A stretch of 64,000 nt of DNA, from positions 6,468,607-6,532,606 of the forward strand of contig CM077834.1 in the NCBI GenBank assembly GCA_039720395.1, read 5' to 3'. Under the pieces are notes generated by a model. The model had not been told where the DNA came from. It searched no databases and saw only the letters and a list, made by a program, of their open reading frames with translations. This document shows positions 1 through 13,035 of the stretch, in pieces. How positions within the stretch are numbered: the first letter of the stretch is position 1; each line of letters begins with the position of its first letter. This DNA is from Liquidambar formosana. Its lineage: Eukaryota; Streptophyta; Magnoliopsida; Saxifragales; Altingiaceae. Made by a program: the position numbers and the translations under genes.

Positions 1-613
1 TATATGTGGTTCTTCCTTGCATGGCTAGGAGTCGAGGTAAGGTAGGAACTAATACTTTAAATTGGTTTCAAACTCTATTTATTTATATTTGTTTTAGGAT
101 TCAAGTGTGTTTTTATTTGGTTTAGGATTCTATTGTTTTGTTAAAGATAAAGATTATTATTAACATGTGTAGGTCATCTTTATCCCAAACCCACATGTAG
201 ACCATCTTTATCTCAAACTCACAAGTAGACCATCTTTATCTCAAACTCACAAGTAGACCATCTTTGTCTTAAACTAAAGGCAAAAAAGTATATATAATTT
301 GAAATAAGGATGTAATTGTCAATCAAAAGTTTTTTTTGGTTAAATAGACTTTTATAAGTAGTATAGATGAAGTATTGGTCAAATGCATTATGACAAGGGG
401 GTGTGCTTATCGATATTTTGAAATTACTAGATTTCGAAGCACACGCGTTGGGTGTGCTGGAAAAAAAATTGTAAAAATTACTTAGATCTCCCAAAAAAAA
501 AAAAAAAAAAATGCTGAAAAAAGTTTAAATTTGTTTAGTATAAGAATGTTGCTATAAAAAATAAAAATTTTGAATTCAATTTGAAGACAAATATGTGGTA
601 TTAAGTGGTTAAG

Positions 614-657
<44 letters not shown>

Positions 658-1573
658 CCAGTGAATGCTTCCAAAGGTGACCCTTTTGAGTTTCTGGCTG
701 TTTCCTAGATTGAAGTAGCCTTTCGTCGCCCTACCAAATGAAAGAAGCCACTATCAAACAGCTCGCCCTAGTGAAGTCCCAAAGGTTACCTATATTGTAC
801 TTAATATGTATTGTATATGGAGTTAAGAATTAGACATTAGAGAGTTGGTTGTCCGAGTGAGAGTACCCTTATGTCTTGCATCCGCCTATGAACTGCTCCA
901 GAGCTCCACCAATGTCCTTGGCAAAATCCCTTGCTCTCTTAGACAACCAACTTTGATGTGGCAGGAATGTAGGATTGCCTATTGACAAGCATATTTGCTA
1001 TATTGGTGTAAAAGATAATTTACAGTTATCAAAGAAGAAGATAATATACAGATTATTATAACATCCAATTAAGATCATATTCTTGAGATTTGGGGGGGGG
1101 GGGATTAATGAGTGGAGAAATTAGTAAAGTTAAGAAAAATGGGGTTAATATGGGAAATTCCTGGGGTTGTCTTGGTATGTTATTAGAGTCTGAAAAATGG
1201 TTTGTCCATCCCCAGAAAAGCGCAATGTTAGTTCTGATGAGATAGTTGGTACATGTTCAATACGCTAGTCTTGGATGTTGCACTTGGTTTTTACGACATT
1301 GCTGCATTGTTAAGTTTTATTTTGCATTGATGTGTGTTATTCATGAAACTTTAATATGAATAACTCTGCCTCTTGAAGTTTCATTTGTTTTGTTTGTTTG
1401 TTTGTTTGTTTTTTTCTTGTGCCATAGCCTAGGCTTTGTTATTTTACACCTTATTTCACATTTTCAGTAGAACATTGGTTCATGTCAGATAGATTCTTTT
1501 TCATTTCAAGTTCTTCAATTTTAGAGCTAAGGGTGGAGATGATTCATTTCATATTTGCCTTTTACAAATGAAG
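1..1573. other. Upstream region or first intron of ATG18-like gene
   Basis: No coding region is supported here. The stretch is AT-rich, with a long GA dinucleotide run, homopolymers near 497 and 1091, and a TTTG repeat near 1390. Plant ATG18g/h proteins normally have about 60-80 residues before the first motif seen at 1574, and I find no exon here that would encode them. The stretch may therefore be the first intron, with exon 1 left of the window. A promoter cannot be excluded. Confidence 0.5.
616..654. repeat. (GA)n microsatellite
   Basis: An almost perfect run of about 19 GA units lies upstream of the ATG18-like gene. GA/CT runs are common near plant promoters and 5' untranslated regions, but no function is shown here. 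Confidence 0.9.
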
Positions 1574-4500
1574 GTGCATTGGGCTGGGTTTGACAAGTTA
1601 GAGTGTGAAGGGGACGTCATTCGGCGAGTTCTCTTGCTGGGCTATCGGTCTGGTTTCCAGGTTTGGGATGTTGAAGAAGCAGATAATGTTCGTGACCTAG
1701 TTTCCAAACATGATGGTCCTGTTTCATTTATGCAAATGCTACCTAAACCTTTAGCATCAAAGAGTTTGGGGGACAAGTTTGCAGATAGCCGGCCATTGCT
1801 GGTAGTTTGTGCAGATGGATCTCTTTCTGGAGGTGGCAACATTCAGGATGGTTTAGCCACTCCTTGCAATGGGAGCATCCCAAATGGTCATGACCCATGC
1901 AATGGCAGTTTTGTGCCTACTGTTGTTCGGTTTTATTCCTTGAGATCTCAATCTTATGTACATGTGCTAAAGTTCAGATCGGTTGTATATTCTGTAAGGT
2001 GCAGCTCTCGAGTTGTTGCTATTTCTCAAGCAGCTCAGGTATATTTCCTTCTGTTCATTTCTCAAGCTCCCATTATGTTTCTCCATATCAGAGCCTGAGA
2101 ATGAGTTTTATGTACTACAGATACACTGTTTTGATGCTGCAACATTAGAGAGGGAATACACTATTCTGACAAATCCTATAGTTGCGGGTTGTCCTGGATC
2201 TGGAGGTATAGGCTATGGACCTCTTGCAGTGGGTCCCAGGTGGCTAGCTTATAGTGGAAGTCCGATTGTGGTCTCAAATTCTGGGCGTGTCAGTCCACAA
2301 CATCTAGCACCTTCTGTGAGTCTCTCTGGTTTACCTTCAAATGGGAGCTTGGTTGCACATTATGCAAAAGAATCGAGCAAGCAATTGGCTGCTGGGATTG
2401 TGACCCTTGGAGACATGGGATATAAGAAGCTGTCCAGATACTACTCTGAGCTCTTACCTGATTCCAATAATTCTCTGCATTCAGGGAGTCCTGGCTGGAA
2501 AGGCAATGGGACCATCAATGGCCATTTGCCAGATGCAGAAAATGTTGGAATGGTATATATTATTTCTTCTTAATTTTGTTTTGACATGTGGTGTGACTAA
2601 AACCATTTTTATTTGCTTCTTATTAGTTGGAAAAAAAAAAAAAAAAAAATCTATTTGCTTTCTCTCTCTCTCTCACTCTCACTCTCACTCTCACTCTCAG
2701 TTCATCTAAATAAAATACATGTCTTTGTCATTCACAAGCTTTTGCCTCACTTAATAAACATTTTTACAAAATAGAAATTTCTTGAGTGATGATTATTGTT
2801 ATGCTGAGTGATGATTATTGTTATGCTTTATCCATTATTTAAATCTAATCGTTCATTTGGAGGACAAAACTTTTGTAATATTGTTGACTAGCATGCAGTA
2901 GCTGGTTATGTGTGTGATGTACTGGATTCCTCTGCTTAAAGTAGCTTTGAAGGAATCTGAGAGTAGCATGATTCTTTTTATATCTCAGTATATCTTTTTC
3001 CAGGTTTTGTTATCCTTAGTGGTTTCTTTGATTTAGCAGGTCATTGTCAGAGATATTGTCAGTAAATCTGTTATAGCCCAGTTTAGAGCACACAAGAGTC
3101 CTATTTCAGCATTATGCTTTGATCCTAGTGGGACCCTTTTGGTGACAGCTTCTGTTCAGGGTCACAATATTAATGTTTTCCGCATAATGCCTGGCCTCCC
3201 TGGAAGCTCCTCTGGATCTGATGCTTGTTCCTCTTATGTGCATCTTTACAGGCTGCAACGTGGTTTCACTAATGCAGTAAGAGCACTAGATTTGTTTTAA
3301 TCCCTTCTTTTAAATACATCTTTTTTAGAAATTAGCAATTTTCTGATTTTATTTTTTGGGTGGGCTGTGGTTCATTTGTATGTTCAGGTTATACAGGATA
3401 TAAGTTTCAGTAACGATAGCAACTGGATTATGATTAGTTCCTCAAGGGGGACAAGCCATCTGTTTGCTATATCCCCTTTTGGAGGATCTGTAAATTTTCA
3501 GTCTGCTGATGCTTGTGTTACTGCTAAATATAGCGGATTGGGTGTTATGACAAAACCTGCAGTTCGTTGGCCACCAAATGTGGGTGTCCAAATGCCTAAT
3601 CAACAGAGCCTTTTTGCCTCTGGTCCCCCAGTTACACTTTCTGTTGTAAGTAGAATAAAGAGCGGAAATAATGGTTGGAGAGGGACTGTAAGTGGTGCTG
3701 CTGCAACTGCTACAGGCAGGATGAGTTCCCTTTCCTGGTGCTATAGCTTCATCTTTCCACAATTGCAGAGGCAATGATTTGTATGCGGATACCAGCTCCT
3801 TGAAGGCAAAGCACCACCTTCTGGTTTTCTCGCCTACTGGTTGCGTGATACAATATGCATTGCGTATATCGGCTGGGCTAGAATCTCCTACAGTCGTGTC
3901 TGGAACTGCTTATGAATCTGGTCCTGAGTGTGATTCTAGATTAGTAGTTGAGGCAGTTCAGAAGTGGAATATATGTCAGAAACAAAATCGACGAGAACGA
4001 GAGGATAATATTGACATATATGGTGAAAATGGAATTTCAGATAGCAATAAGATATTTCCTGAAGGAATAAAAAGAGGAAATAGCATCTATCCAGAAGCTA
4101 GGTCTACAGTTGCAAAAGCAAAGATCAGTACCGAGGAAAGACATCATTTGTATATTTCGGAAGCTGAACTGCAGATGCATCAAGCTCAGGTTCTGTTGTG
4201 GGCAAAGCCTGAGGTATTTTTGTGGTCTGCAGGAAATTAGGAAGGATGTTTGTTTATGCAAATCATGTGTGTTCTTTGATTTGATGTATGACATGCCCTT
4301 TGTTCTTGTATATTTTCCTTGCCAGATATACTTTCAGTCGATGATGGTAGATGACATTAAAATGGATGAAGAAAATGCTTTGGGAGGGGAAAGTGAGATC
4401 GAAAGGATTCCAACTCGCATGATTGAAGCGAGGTCAAAAGACTTGGTTCCAGTTTTTGAGTATCTTCAAACCCCGAAATTTCAACAAGCAAGGTGTGCTT

Positions 4501-5188
4501 TTAAGTACTTTGTCCATTTATCTTTACTAATTCTGGGAATACCCTTATATTTCTTATTAATAGGTTTTTGGGTTCATTATGTTGACAGACAACAAGTGTA
4601 GATATTTGAGTTTTGCTTTGTATTATCTCACTTGGGAACTGTATTTCATGTTAGATAAAGCAGAACAAGTAAATGATCTTAGAATTATTGATAGGATCCA
4701 CTTACTAATTGTATTTCTTGATGTGCATTCACTTTTTCATGTTTCATATTGCAATTTTGTGCACATCGTTAGCAGTGAGAACTTGTATCAATGTTTCTAA
4801 AGTACCTTTTTCTTTATCCAGGGTTCCTGCATTAGATAGCAATAGTAATGGGCGACTGATGCGTCAGAGGTCTGGGCTGTCTGAAAATGGCAGGCTTTCA
4901 TGCAGGAGCAGCTCTGGCTCTCTTGACTCCATGACCGATAGTGGTGCTACGGTGGCTGAACTTCACAATGGCATTGAAGAAAATGGGTGGGATGGTCTTC
5001 GAATGCCAACAGAAACAACCAAGGGCTTTGTAAATAACAATGACAGCCCTAAAACAAAGACTCGGCTTGAGATTGTAAATAATAGAGAGAGCATGAAGGA
5101 GGAGGCCCAACTCAAATTTGTAAATAATAACAGAGAAGGCCTGAAAATGGAGAATCAATTTGAAGATGAAGGTGATGAGTTTGATTAG
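1574..5188 (+). CDS. ATG18: Autophagy-related protein 18g/h-like (WD40 plus BCAS3 domain), 5' partial, with frameshift
   Basis: Plant ATG18 proteins are WD40 beta-propellers that bind PI3P and act in autophagosome formation; the g/h type carries a C-terminal BCAS3 domain. Exons read as 1574-2038, 2121-2552, 3040-3276, 3388-4213, 4326-4492 and 4822-5188, all with GT-AG borders. Landmarks are VHWAGFDKLE at the start, LLLGYRSGFQVWDV in the first blade, and HLYRLQRGFTNA, a degenerate form of the FRRG lipid-binding motif as usual in this subgroup. The BCAS3 part runs from about LLVFSPTGCVIQY to PVFEYLQTPKFQQAR, and the tail is acidic. The N-terminal exon (about 60-80 residues) is missing. Exon 3388-4213 is 826 nt, one base too many for its phase-0 borders. 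The frame changes near 3734, between GRMSSLS and GAIASSFHN. This is either a real lesion or a sequence error. Identity is confident; g versus h is not settled. Confidence 0.9.
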
Positions 5189-8043
5189 AGGTAATCTCTT
5201 TGATTCCTGGCATAAGTTGTTAGTTGGATATAAATTGTCAGATGCCTGAGCTTGTTAGCATCTGTCTGCTTGGGGACGTAGTAAATTTGTCTCATCACTT
5301 GGTTCTCTTAGACGACTGGTGTTAGCTTATCCCAAGTAGTTGGTTCTCTTAGACTGCTTGAAGTGTTCAAGTTATTGATTGAAACACCCCCCCATCCCCA
5401 CTCTTTTATATTTTTTTTTTCCTCTTGGTCTTGATTTAATAAACTCTTTCAGGTGATTCAGTTATAGGTTATACTCCTGTGTTTCTTCTTCCTCAGGTGT
5501 GCAGCTATTCTTTTATTCTACTGGGAGGTTCATTAACAGTGTTAATAGTACTATGGGTGGAAATGTAGAGAAGACTCGAGACATAGTGGGCTTGATTGTG
5601 ATGCGGAATTGTGGATATTATGTTAGTTGGGGTTTAATCTTCTGTTTGACTTTGTAAATAACAGACTCAGAATATATTTCCCAATAATCGGTTGTAATAT
5701 GTAATGTAAATAATAGAGCATCACTTCATAACTCTTTGTTGACGTGTCTTATTCTATTAATTGAATTCTAGTTCTTACGAGTAACAACGTGCAGTTATGT
5801 TGAGATTATTAGAGTTGCATGCCACAATTTAATAGAGGAAAGTTGCAACGGAGAAGTATATTATGGTGCATACTTTGTCGTCAAGTTGCTGCCCATGTGC
5901 CGATAGAAGAAAAAAAACAAAGAAAAAGAAGTTGCTGCCCATGTAGATTTGACTAAAGCTGCTTTAAGTTAATCCATTGTCTTAATTATCTCCTTGTTGA
6001 CAGCCCTTGTTAGTTGTTACTAAGTTTTTGGGTCTATTGTATTTGCATATTCTTTGATAAAATGGAGTGAACTGATAAATTATGGTTTGGATGGGGAAGA
6101 GTGAGAAAAGGGGTGAAAATGGCTTTGGTAAATAATTGTCTCTCAGTTCAGTTTTATATTTTCAAGAGATTTTCCATAGGGTATGCCTTACATGAAACAA
6201 TTGGAGAAAAAAGGGCTGATGTCATATGTCTTTTCTCTAGAAACCTGTATTTAAGACAGAAATACCAGCTACCCGTATAGTTCAGTAGGGTATCTGGAGG
6301 GCTGTTTGGGGCGCTTCCTAAGGGACCTCACAATAATAGGTTGGGACTAGGGTTCAGATATTTTCTGCCGAAGTTCTTATATTTTGATGGTCTCGGAACA
6401 TATCATAACCATATCAGATGAAAAGAAAGAAAAGAAATGTGGTTGGTCATATTTTCTTTTGTCTAAGACCCAAATTAAAAAAATAAAAAAAATCTTTCAA
6501 AGGTCTAATAATTGGATCTGATGGTGTCATTGCAAAACATAGAACATGTTATCAATACGTATCATCTAGCCCATGAAGAGTTGATGTTGTCCAGAACCAA
6601 AAATTCTTGATCGAGTTCAAGTGGTGATCTAAATGAAAGTATTTGGAGTGGGTTATGAAAAGCTTTGGGTGCTGCCAAAGCTTAAACACTCGACTTGGAA
6701 GATATGTAGTCACATTCTTCCAGACACCATCAAACTAGAAACGAAGGTGGATTGCTACTGATGAGAGTTGGTGAAGTGTATGTGGGGTTGAGGAAGAGGG
6801 TATGAGCCCTTTCGTCAAACTGGTGTGGTTTGGATGCCCATTGGGTTTGTGCGTGCAAGCTTCGGTAGCTGTTAGTTTTTGAGCTTGGGTTGAGGAGATT
6901 CAACTGGATTTTGATGACGGCGGCATGGCTCTTTTCAAGACAATAGCGTGGGCAAAATTTGGAAAGGAAGAAAGGAATGGCGACTTGTTTGCTTAGTGAT
7001 TCTGCGAAGGCTAATGGCTTTCTGGGTGTAGGGCAGTGGTCCTTTGGGACATCAGGAAAATTGCAGATGAGGCAATATGGATGGGTGTGTTGGTTGCTCA
7101 ATGATTTTGCAAAGGTTAACGAGGATAATGAGGTGACCGAAACTTGACCGAGAAGTGCTGGTATGTGAAGATCGCCAACATTTCATATTGAAGCCACAGC
7201 GAGATGAGATTTGCAGTGAATGTTGGACAGGGGTTGGGTTTAAATGGCATATACTTGGGGATTATGAAAACAATAACTAGGTTAGAGGATGAGATTTCTG
7301 AGATTTGCCTTGATCAATATAATAGATGACATCAAGCATTCTTAGTTCTGAATTCTGATGGAGGGCCTAGAATTTTGCAAAGGGACCAACTCCATCAAGA
7401 CATTGTACTTGGTTCTTCATCATGTTTTTAACAACAAAGGAAAAGGAAAATCCAGTCTAATTAGGGCAACTAGTAGGCCATTATGGCCGAACACATATTA
7501 TCAAGGGGTCCCCCCTCAAAAGAACATAGTATAAAGCATCATAAAACATTCTAACATCCTAACTAGGTTGGCACCCTGAGAGTATGCAAATTACAATTAT
7601 GTGCTTCTAGTTCCAAATATTATTAAAAAGAAGAAAAACGATAAGCAATACAAAAGAATAAAGGAAAGTAAATTAAAACAATAGTCTTGGTGACTTATAA
7701 ATCGCCACAATCTAGCTCACAAAAGATCGAGTAAGAAAAAGGAAAATAAAAACAACCAATCAAGAAACAAATCTGTGCACTGATACAATTTTAGCCCAAA
7801 AAAAGAAGAAATGAAAAATAAAAGTGAAATAATACAAGAACCCCACTTTACACATGAGTTGGCAAAATACACACTAACGAAAATAAAAATAAAAATAAAA
7901 CCTCATTTATTCACTCAAACCTTAACTTCCATAAAGCCATTTCACTACAAACAATACAGAGGCGGTGCTGTTACCAACTTAAGCAATAGAGGGAGATATT
8001 GTGGAGCCAACAGAAATTCAACCATCAGATTTATATATCAGTC
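5189..8043. other. ATG18 3' flank and intergenic region
   Basis: The 3' untranslated region probably extends some hundreds of bases past 5188. The stretch 5668-6090 has a second, diverged copy at 35838-36790. Short ORFs on both strands at 6730-7147 show no domain I recognise and look like decayed repeat DNA. The last few hundred bases form the 3' flank of the first NLR. I see no gene here. Confidence 0.6.
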
Positions 8044-10952
8044 TCAAGTAGCTTTGAAAAAAGGCTTGAGAGTGGGCTTGGTCTGATCATCATCCCACTC
8101 CAATTGGCTCCACCACTGCTCTTTTCCTCTGATCTCTTTTATGGTCTTTGCATTTTGGGTAGTGAGAGGTACCTTCCTGAGCTGGTCACAGCTGATCACT
8201 GAGACATGCTCTAGACTCTGCACCAGTGCCCTGCCCAACTCTTCATCTCTGCAAAAACTCCTCAATTCGGGAAGTCCTTGCAATTCCAAACTCCGAAGTT
8301 TTGGAAGGGCAGGATGTGAAGCCACGTTCTGCCCTGAACTACTACCACTACTACTGCTACTATACTCAAACAGGTTTTCCAATTTTGTACAAAGCGAGAT
8401 CTTGATTTCTTCGAGGTTTATGAGGCATGGAATCAGATGATGAGGAATGAGATGTTTTAGCGTCGGACACAAAGACACTTGTATTACTCTCAGCCTAGAA
8501 AATCTGAGTCCATGCGGGGCATCTTGTGGCCAAACAAACTCCAGATTTTTGACATCAGAGAGGTAAAGTTGCTCCAAATTTGGTAGCAGGTCATGTTGGG
8601 CAGCACATCCACTGAATGGCCCTAGGCTATCACAATCGCGAATAGTTAGGGACTTCAGATCAGCGAAGCCTTGACTGTTCATGACCAAGTGTTCAAACAT
8701 CCAACCTATTTGCTTACAACCAATCAAGACCAGATTACTCACATTAATTAAGAGCCACTCGAACTGTTTTTCTGAGAGAGTAGTAGAATTGAGAATCACC
8801 TTCTTTTCATCCCGTTCAGCCGAGGAGTCGAGTCTTTGGCCGATAGAAATTCTGAAGCTTTTCAAATTTTTTATCCAAATAAGATCTTTGCTGCCGAGAG
8901 AAGGCATCCTGCTCAATGAAATGTGGACAACACTCAATCGTGCAAGGAATCCCAGCTCCTCAACCGCTGCCCGTCCCTTTCCTATCTCTCCCTTCACACC
9001 CCAAGAGTAAGTACTCTTTCTCATATCTAGGACCTCAAAACCAGACAACCTGGATACTACTGCAGCTTGAATTGAGAAGAGGTATGCAGTGAAAGATAGG
9101 TCTAGGTGCCTTAAATTGCTCAATTCTTTCATCCCTGTTGGCAATTCCCTGATTAGGGTGCCACACAAATTAAGAACTTGGAGTTTTTTAAGCCCTTCCA
9201 GTGTGGGTAATCCTCCAAGCTGATTGCAATGCCGTAAAACAAGAGCACGAAGCTCAAACAAATTAGTAAGGGAGAGAGGCAATGACTTGATGCTAGTTCC
9301 ACTCATATTCAAGACCCTGAGTGCTTGAAATCCTGACAGGAATCTCTCAGGAACTTTCTTGAGGAGGCGGTTACCTTGTAGAAGTAAAGTTGATGTGTTT
9401 GAACATTGTATCACACAATCAGGTAGAGCTGTTATCTTGTTCTCCATGAAGGAAATTCTCTTGCAGGACTTCAACAATTCAACTTCTGAAATCTCACTCA
9501 AGCCGATTCCTGATTGAACACGAGATTTACATCCATCCTCCTTTGAGGCTGCAATCCATATAGCAACGTCGCGAACTACATCATGCATTTTTACAGTGCC
9601 CTATAGAGATTCCCCTATTAAGAAAATCCTCGTAGTTTAATTGTTCATCTATCAATCCTTCCGCCAGCCAACATTGTGCAAGTAGACTTTCTTCAATTGA
9701 GAAGTCCTCAGGACAGAGAGCAATAAGGAAAACAAGATTTGATATTCATACCTTGCAAGGAGTCGTAACTCCACTTTAAGGGTTTATAAACCTCATCCTC
9801 AATCCTCATGATAGAAGGCACTGACCGTTGCAACCCTTTCAGGGCATCCTTCCACAGCTCAATCATTTCCTTTCCCCTCATAGCTGCTCCCACAATGTTG
9901 ATTGCCAAAGGCAATCCGTTACATTCTCTAGCAACTTCCTCTGCCTTTTGTCTGATATGTCCCAAGCTGGCTACCTTTCCCGCATTTTTAGTAAACAATT
10001 CCCATGCTTCATCATCGTTTAGAACACTCACTTTAACATCCTCATCTGTCTTCATCGCTCTACAAACTTCTAAAGATCGAGAAGTGAATATGATCTTTGA
10101 ACCCAGATGAATTTCAGGCCGTGGGACACCTAAAGAATCCAAATCAATTTTCTTCCAAACATCATCCAGGATGAGGAGAAATTCTTTTTCCTTCTCAAGT
10201 CTTTGATGCAGTTGAATAACCATTCTCTGTGTGCTTTCTTCCAATTGCAGATGCAGTCTCTCAGCTATTTGTGCCTGGACCTTTTTCAAGTCAAACTCCT
10301 TGGACACCGTAGCCTAGATAACAATGCTAAATGGTTGTTTCAAAGAACCGCTCTTGAGCTTGTTGTTCAAGTTCTTCACTAGGGTGGTCTTGCCCACCCC
10401 TCCCATACCCCAGACACCAATGCTTCTAACTTCATCATTGTTCAATAGACCTTCAACTTGGGCTAAATTTTTAGCTGCTGTTGTTTGATTTTCAACTGAA
10501 GGCCCAGGGATATGTTCAATTGTCTTTACCTGATTATCTACAGCCACCATACCAGCAGTGAAAGCGCCGACTTTCGTAAGCCGCTTCACTTCCTTCCGCT
10601 TTTCTTCCACCTTTTGGCCCAGTTTATAATGCAGAGAGCAATTTAAACACCACCCACAAAAATGACCGCCGTTGCTTGTTGTTCCTGCTTGCATCGCTTT
10701 CACTGCAAGCTCGATCGCTTCGACCTCTCCAAGCCACTTTTTGACTTCAGGAGTAGGTAATTTTCCCTCATTGTCAGCCTTTTCAAGTTCTTCATTTATG
10801 TAGTTCCTCCGGTCAATCAGAATTCTCAATTCTTGGCCCAGAGCATTGAGGTTGGATTGGTATTTGAAGCTATTCCTGATTTAAGAATAGATGGAGCCAC
10901 CGAGCAGGTTCTGCCAACAATGAACCCACCACGAGTGTAGCCGCCGGATCCA
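8044..10952 (-). pseudogene. CC-NBS-LRR pseudogene 1 (RPS2/At4g27190-like)
   Basis: NLRs of this class are cytoplasmic immune receptors. Reading leftwards from the ATG at 10950-10952 (MDPAATLV), the parts seen are a coiled-coil region with KKWLGEVEAIEL and CGWCLNC, a P-loop GMGGVGKTT, kinase-2 LLILDDVWKK, GLPLA in CNGLPLAINIV, RNBS-D-like CFPYCSLS, MHDVVRDVAIWIA, and an LRR with the family ending EQWWSQLEWDDDQTK. At least four lesions break it. Near residue 25 a segment is lost and a lysine codon is TAA. The Trp codon of IVIWATVSKE is TAG (10314-10316). The frame is lost after CSLS near 9710. About 50 bases between the RNBS-D region and MHD are missing (near 9600), compared with the copy at 55.7 kb. 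The LRR half alone is a clean 514-codon frame. It is closest to the copies at 30-32 kb and 55-57 kb. Confidence 0.92.
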
Positions 10953-12072
10953 TGGCAGAAGTTTGGTAAAACAGAAGGTCTGAAGCTTGAGAAGATTTGA
11001 AGGCAAGGATTTATGAGAAGAGAGGTGAGCACTGGGAGAACTATATGTGATTCTTTTAAAACAGAGAAGAAAATAAAAGCTACAGGAATTTAGATGGGAA
11101 TAAAAAATATTGGTCACTGGACTGACTTTCAAGATTTGAGCTTTTTCACATGCCGAGCTGATCTCGACCGTCCATCTTGATTCTGGACCATTGGTCATAT
11201 GATTTGTGGCAATCCTTTGACGATACATTTGGTACGCCGAATTATTATATAAATGTTGGACGAAGAAGAAGTCTCTGATTGCTTTGTTTGAAATGAGGAA
11301 GATGGTCTCTTGGGCATTTATCAATCTCATGTTTCTTTTGAATGGGATAGTATCTTAGGATAAAAATATACCACCTTCCTCGTGGGTTTATTATCTCCCA
11401 CATATGGCGGATATAATCATCCTACGGATAGTATAGAGCACCAAACACATGAAATATGTTTATCTTATTCGACCTATCTGGCATACCAAACATAGCCTAG
11501 TGCTGGTGATAAAGGCATGAATGGTGATGTGATAGGGGCATAAATGGCACCTGTGATACAAAAATGATAGCAATAGTCACGATACCATGACTTATGCCCA
11601 TGAGAGAGGCAATACAACTCATACACAGATTCTAGATCGAGATGCTGGAACCTTGTATATAGTTTTTATTCCTTTCTAGGTTAGTTTGCTTTGATAATTT
11701 AAGGTTGACTTACCTTATTGATGTATATTGTAAATATTATATAGGTGAATGCAATCTCTCTCTAGCCTTCACCGAAAGGTAGCGAATTTAATCTAACTTG
11801 CTAATTTCTCATGATATTAGAGCATGTCATTGTTGGGCCGTTTCATTCGTGAGTTCGTCTTTGTTATCCACGTAACAGCCCGTTCGTGTCTTGTTAAGCC
11901 TGCACATGAGGGAGAGTGTTGGGAAATTTCACATCCCACATCGATGAGGGTGGATATTGCAACCCCTTAATTTTATTTGCACACCCCACTATTTTTAATT
12001 TTTCAAGGTATTAGAAAAATATATAACATTTTATTATTATTATTATTATTTTTAATGAAAACTGTCAACAAA
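10953..12072. other. 5' flank of NLR pseudogene 1
   Basis: The first 250 bases match the 5' flanks of the NLRs at 32.1 and 57.1 kb. A TIR-like element lies at 11222-11500. The rest (11500-12070) is AT-rich, and I see no gene or conserved element in it. Confidence 0.5.
11222..11500. mobile_element. Probable TIR MITE with TTTGGTATGCC-type ends
   Basis: The left end has CATTTGGTACGCCG and the right end has CTGGCATACCAAACATAGCC. Together they are roughly inverted and resemble the ends of the PIF/Harbinger-like MITE at 20008-20143. Diverged termini and no clear target duplication keep confidence low. Confidence 0.4.
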
Positions 12073-12258
12073 GTCCACTAGAAAACATCATTTTGAACAA
12101 CTTTGTAGAAAAAATGTTTTCCAAAATCTATCGTTTAAGTGGATTTTTTGATCATTTAACGTATATGTTTCATTGTTGATAAAAAAATCCAGTTAAATGA
12201 AAGGTTTTTTAAAAAACTTTCTTTTTCAAAGTTATTCAAAGTGATGTTTTCTAGTGGC
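12073..12258. mobile_element. Hairpin MITE, family H
   Basis: The two arms are inverted copies of each other along most of the element. The left end is GTCCACTAGAAAACATCA and the right end is TGATGTTTTCTAGTGG. The centre carries the AAATCTATCGTTTAAGTGGA type motif seen in all family members. No coding capacity. Other members lie at 18726-18915, 50374-50540, 59357-59460 and 61937-62130. Confidence 0.85.
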
Positions 12259-12589
12259 CCAAGGGCCATTGGCCTTGAGCACCCTTCCCTTGCAGGCCTC
12301 TTTTCAAAGGAAAATTCTACCCATAAGACATGAGTTCATATCATATTATGGGCTTGATAGTGTGTATATATGCCTTTTGGGCACCTGTTGCAAGTGGGTT
12401 TTAGAAAGACTGGAGAGAGTTCTACCATACCTATGGGTTCATATCATATGAATGAAAGTCAAATAATAGGTCTTTATTCAAACTTGTATTATTTTACTTT
12501 AGGAGTTATCTGCTGATTACCAAACACATTCTCAAGCCTCTAATCAAAATTCTTAACGCCAAAAACATTATAAGCAATCAAACCTTGTA

Positions 12590-13035
12590 AATAACAGGAT
12601 TACATAAGCAAGAAGATTTGCGATTATATGAGAATTTAGAACAAAGAAGAAAACAGAAATAGCAAGGATTGAATTAAGATGGGAAGATAATATACCTCGC
12701 TGGAGTGGGTTTAATGATTTTGATAAGAGGAGCACATATCTTGCCAATTGCTAATCCGTACAGAAAAGTGAATTCCAAAGAGCAATCAAAGAATCAATGA
12801 AGGTACGGATAATTTGCCAACGAGCTGTAGCTCAGATTGGCACCGGGTGGGGTGGGGCTTGGGTTAGGTGAGGGGTTCTACTCCCCTCCATGCAAACCAA
12901 AAAAAAAAAAAAGGTGCGGATAATTTAAGAAAAGTGAATTCCAAAGAGCAAGTCAATCAGTCAATGATAATTGAAGTCTTTGCGGGTCTTGGAGCCACTT
13001 TCCATGAAGGTGCGTGATAAGGACTTGGAGAAGAA
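12590..13035 (-). promoter_or_regulatory. NLR leader-exon and W-box module (copy 1)
   Basis: This non-coding block recurs at 19.4-19.8, 51.1-51.5 and 60.0-60.5 kb. On the - strand it holds a leader exon ending CTGGAGCGAG with splice donor GTATATTATC (about 12690). Upstream are two adjacent W-box cores, AGTCAA at 12951-12956 and 12959-12964, which read TTGACTGATTGACT in NLR orientation. Then comes a conserved box containing CACTTTCCATGAAGGTGCG near 12995. It lies upstream of NLR pseudogene 1 and is split by a SINE. WRKY binding to W-boxes is established knowledge; a promoter role here is inferred from position, orientation and repetition. Confidence 0.55.
12816..12911 (+). mobile_element. tRNA-derived SINE
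   Basis: A 96-base insertion has a box A-like TAGCTCAGATTGG (12828-12840), a box B-like GGTTCTACTCC (12874-12884) and an A-rich tail. It is flanked by a 15-base target duplication, AGGTACGGATAATTT and AGGTGCGGATAATTT, with one mismatch. Box B is not perfect, so the source tRNA is unclear. Confidence 0.85.

Noticed and set aside
6730..7147. Overlapping ORFs of 123 (-) and 62 (+) residues
   Set aside because: No recognisable domain, both strands open, low-complexity composition. Probably decayed repeat DNA.
9808..10110. ORFs on the + strand inside the NLRs (also near 16449, 31243, 39024, 48547 and 48823)
   Set aside because: These are antisense shadows of conserved NB-ARC and LRR coding sequence.
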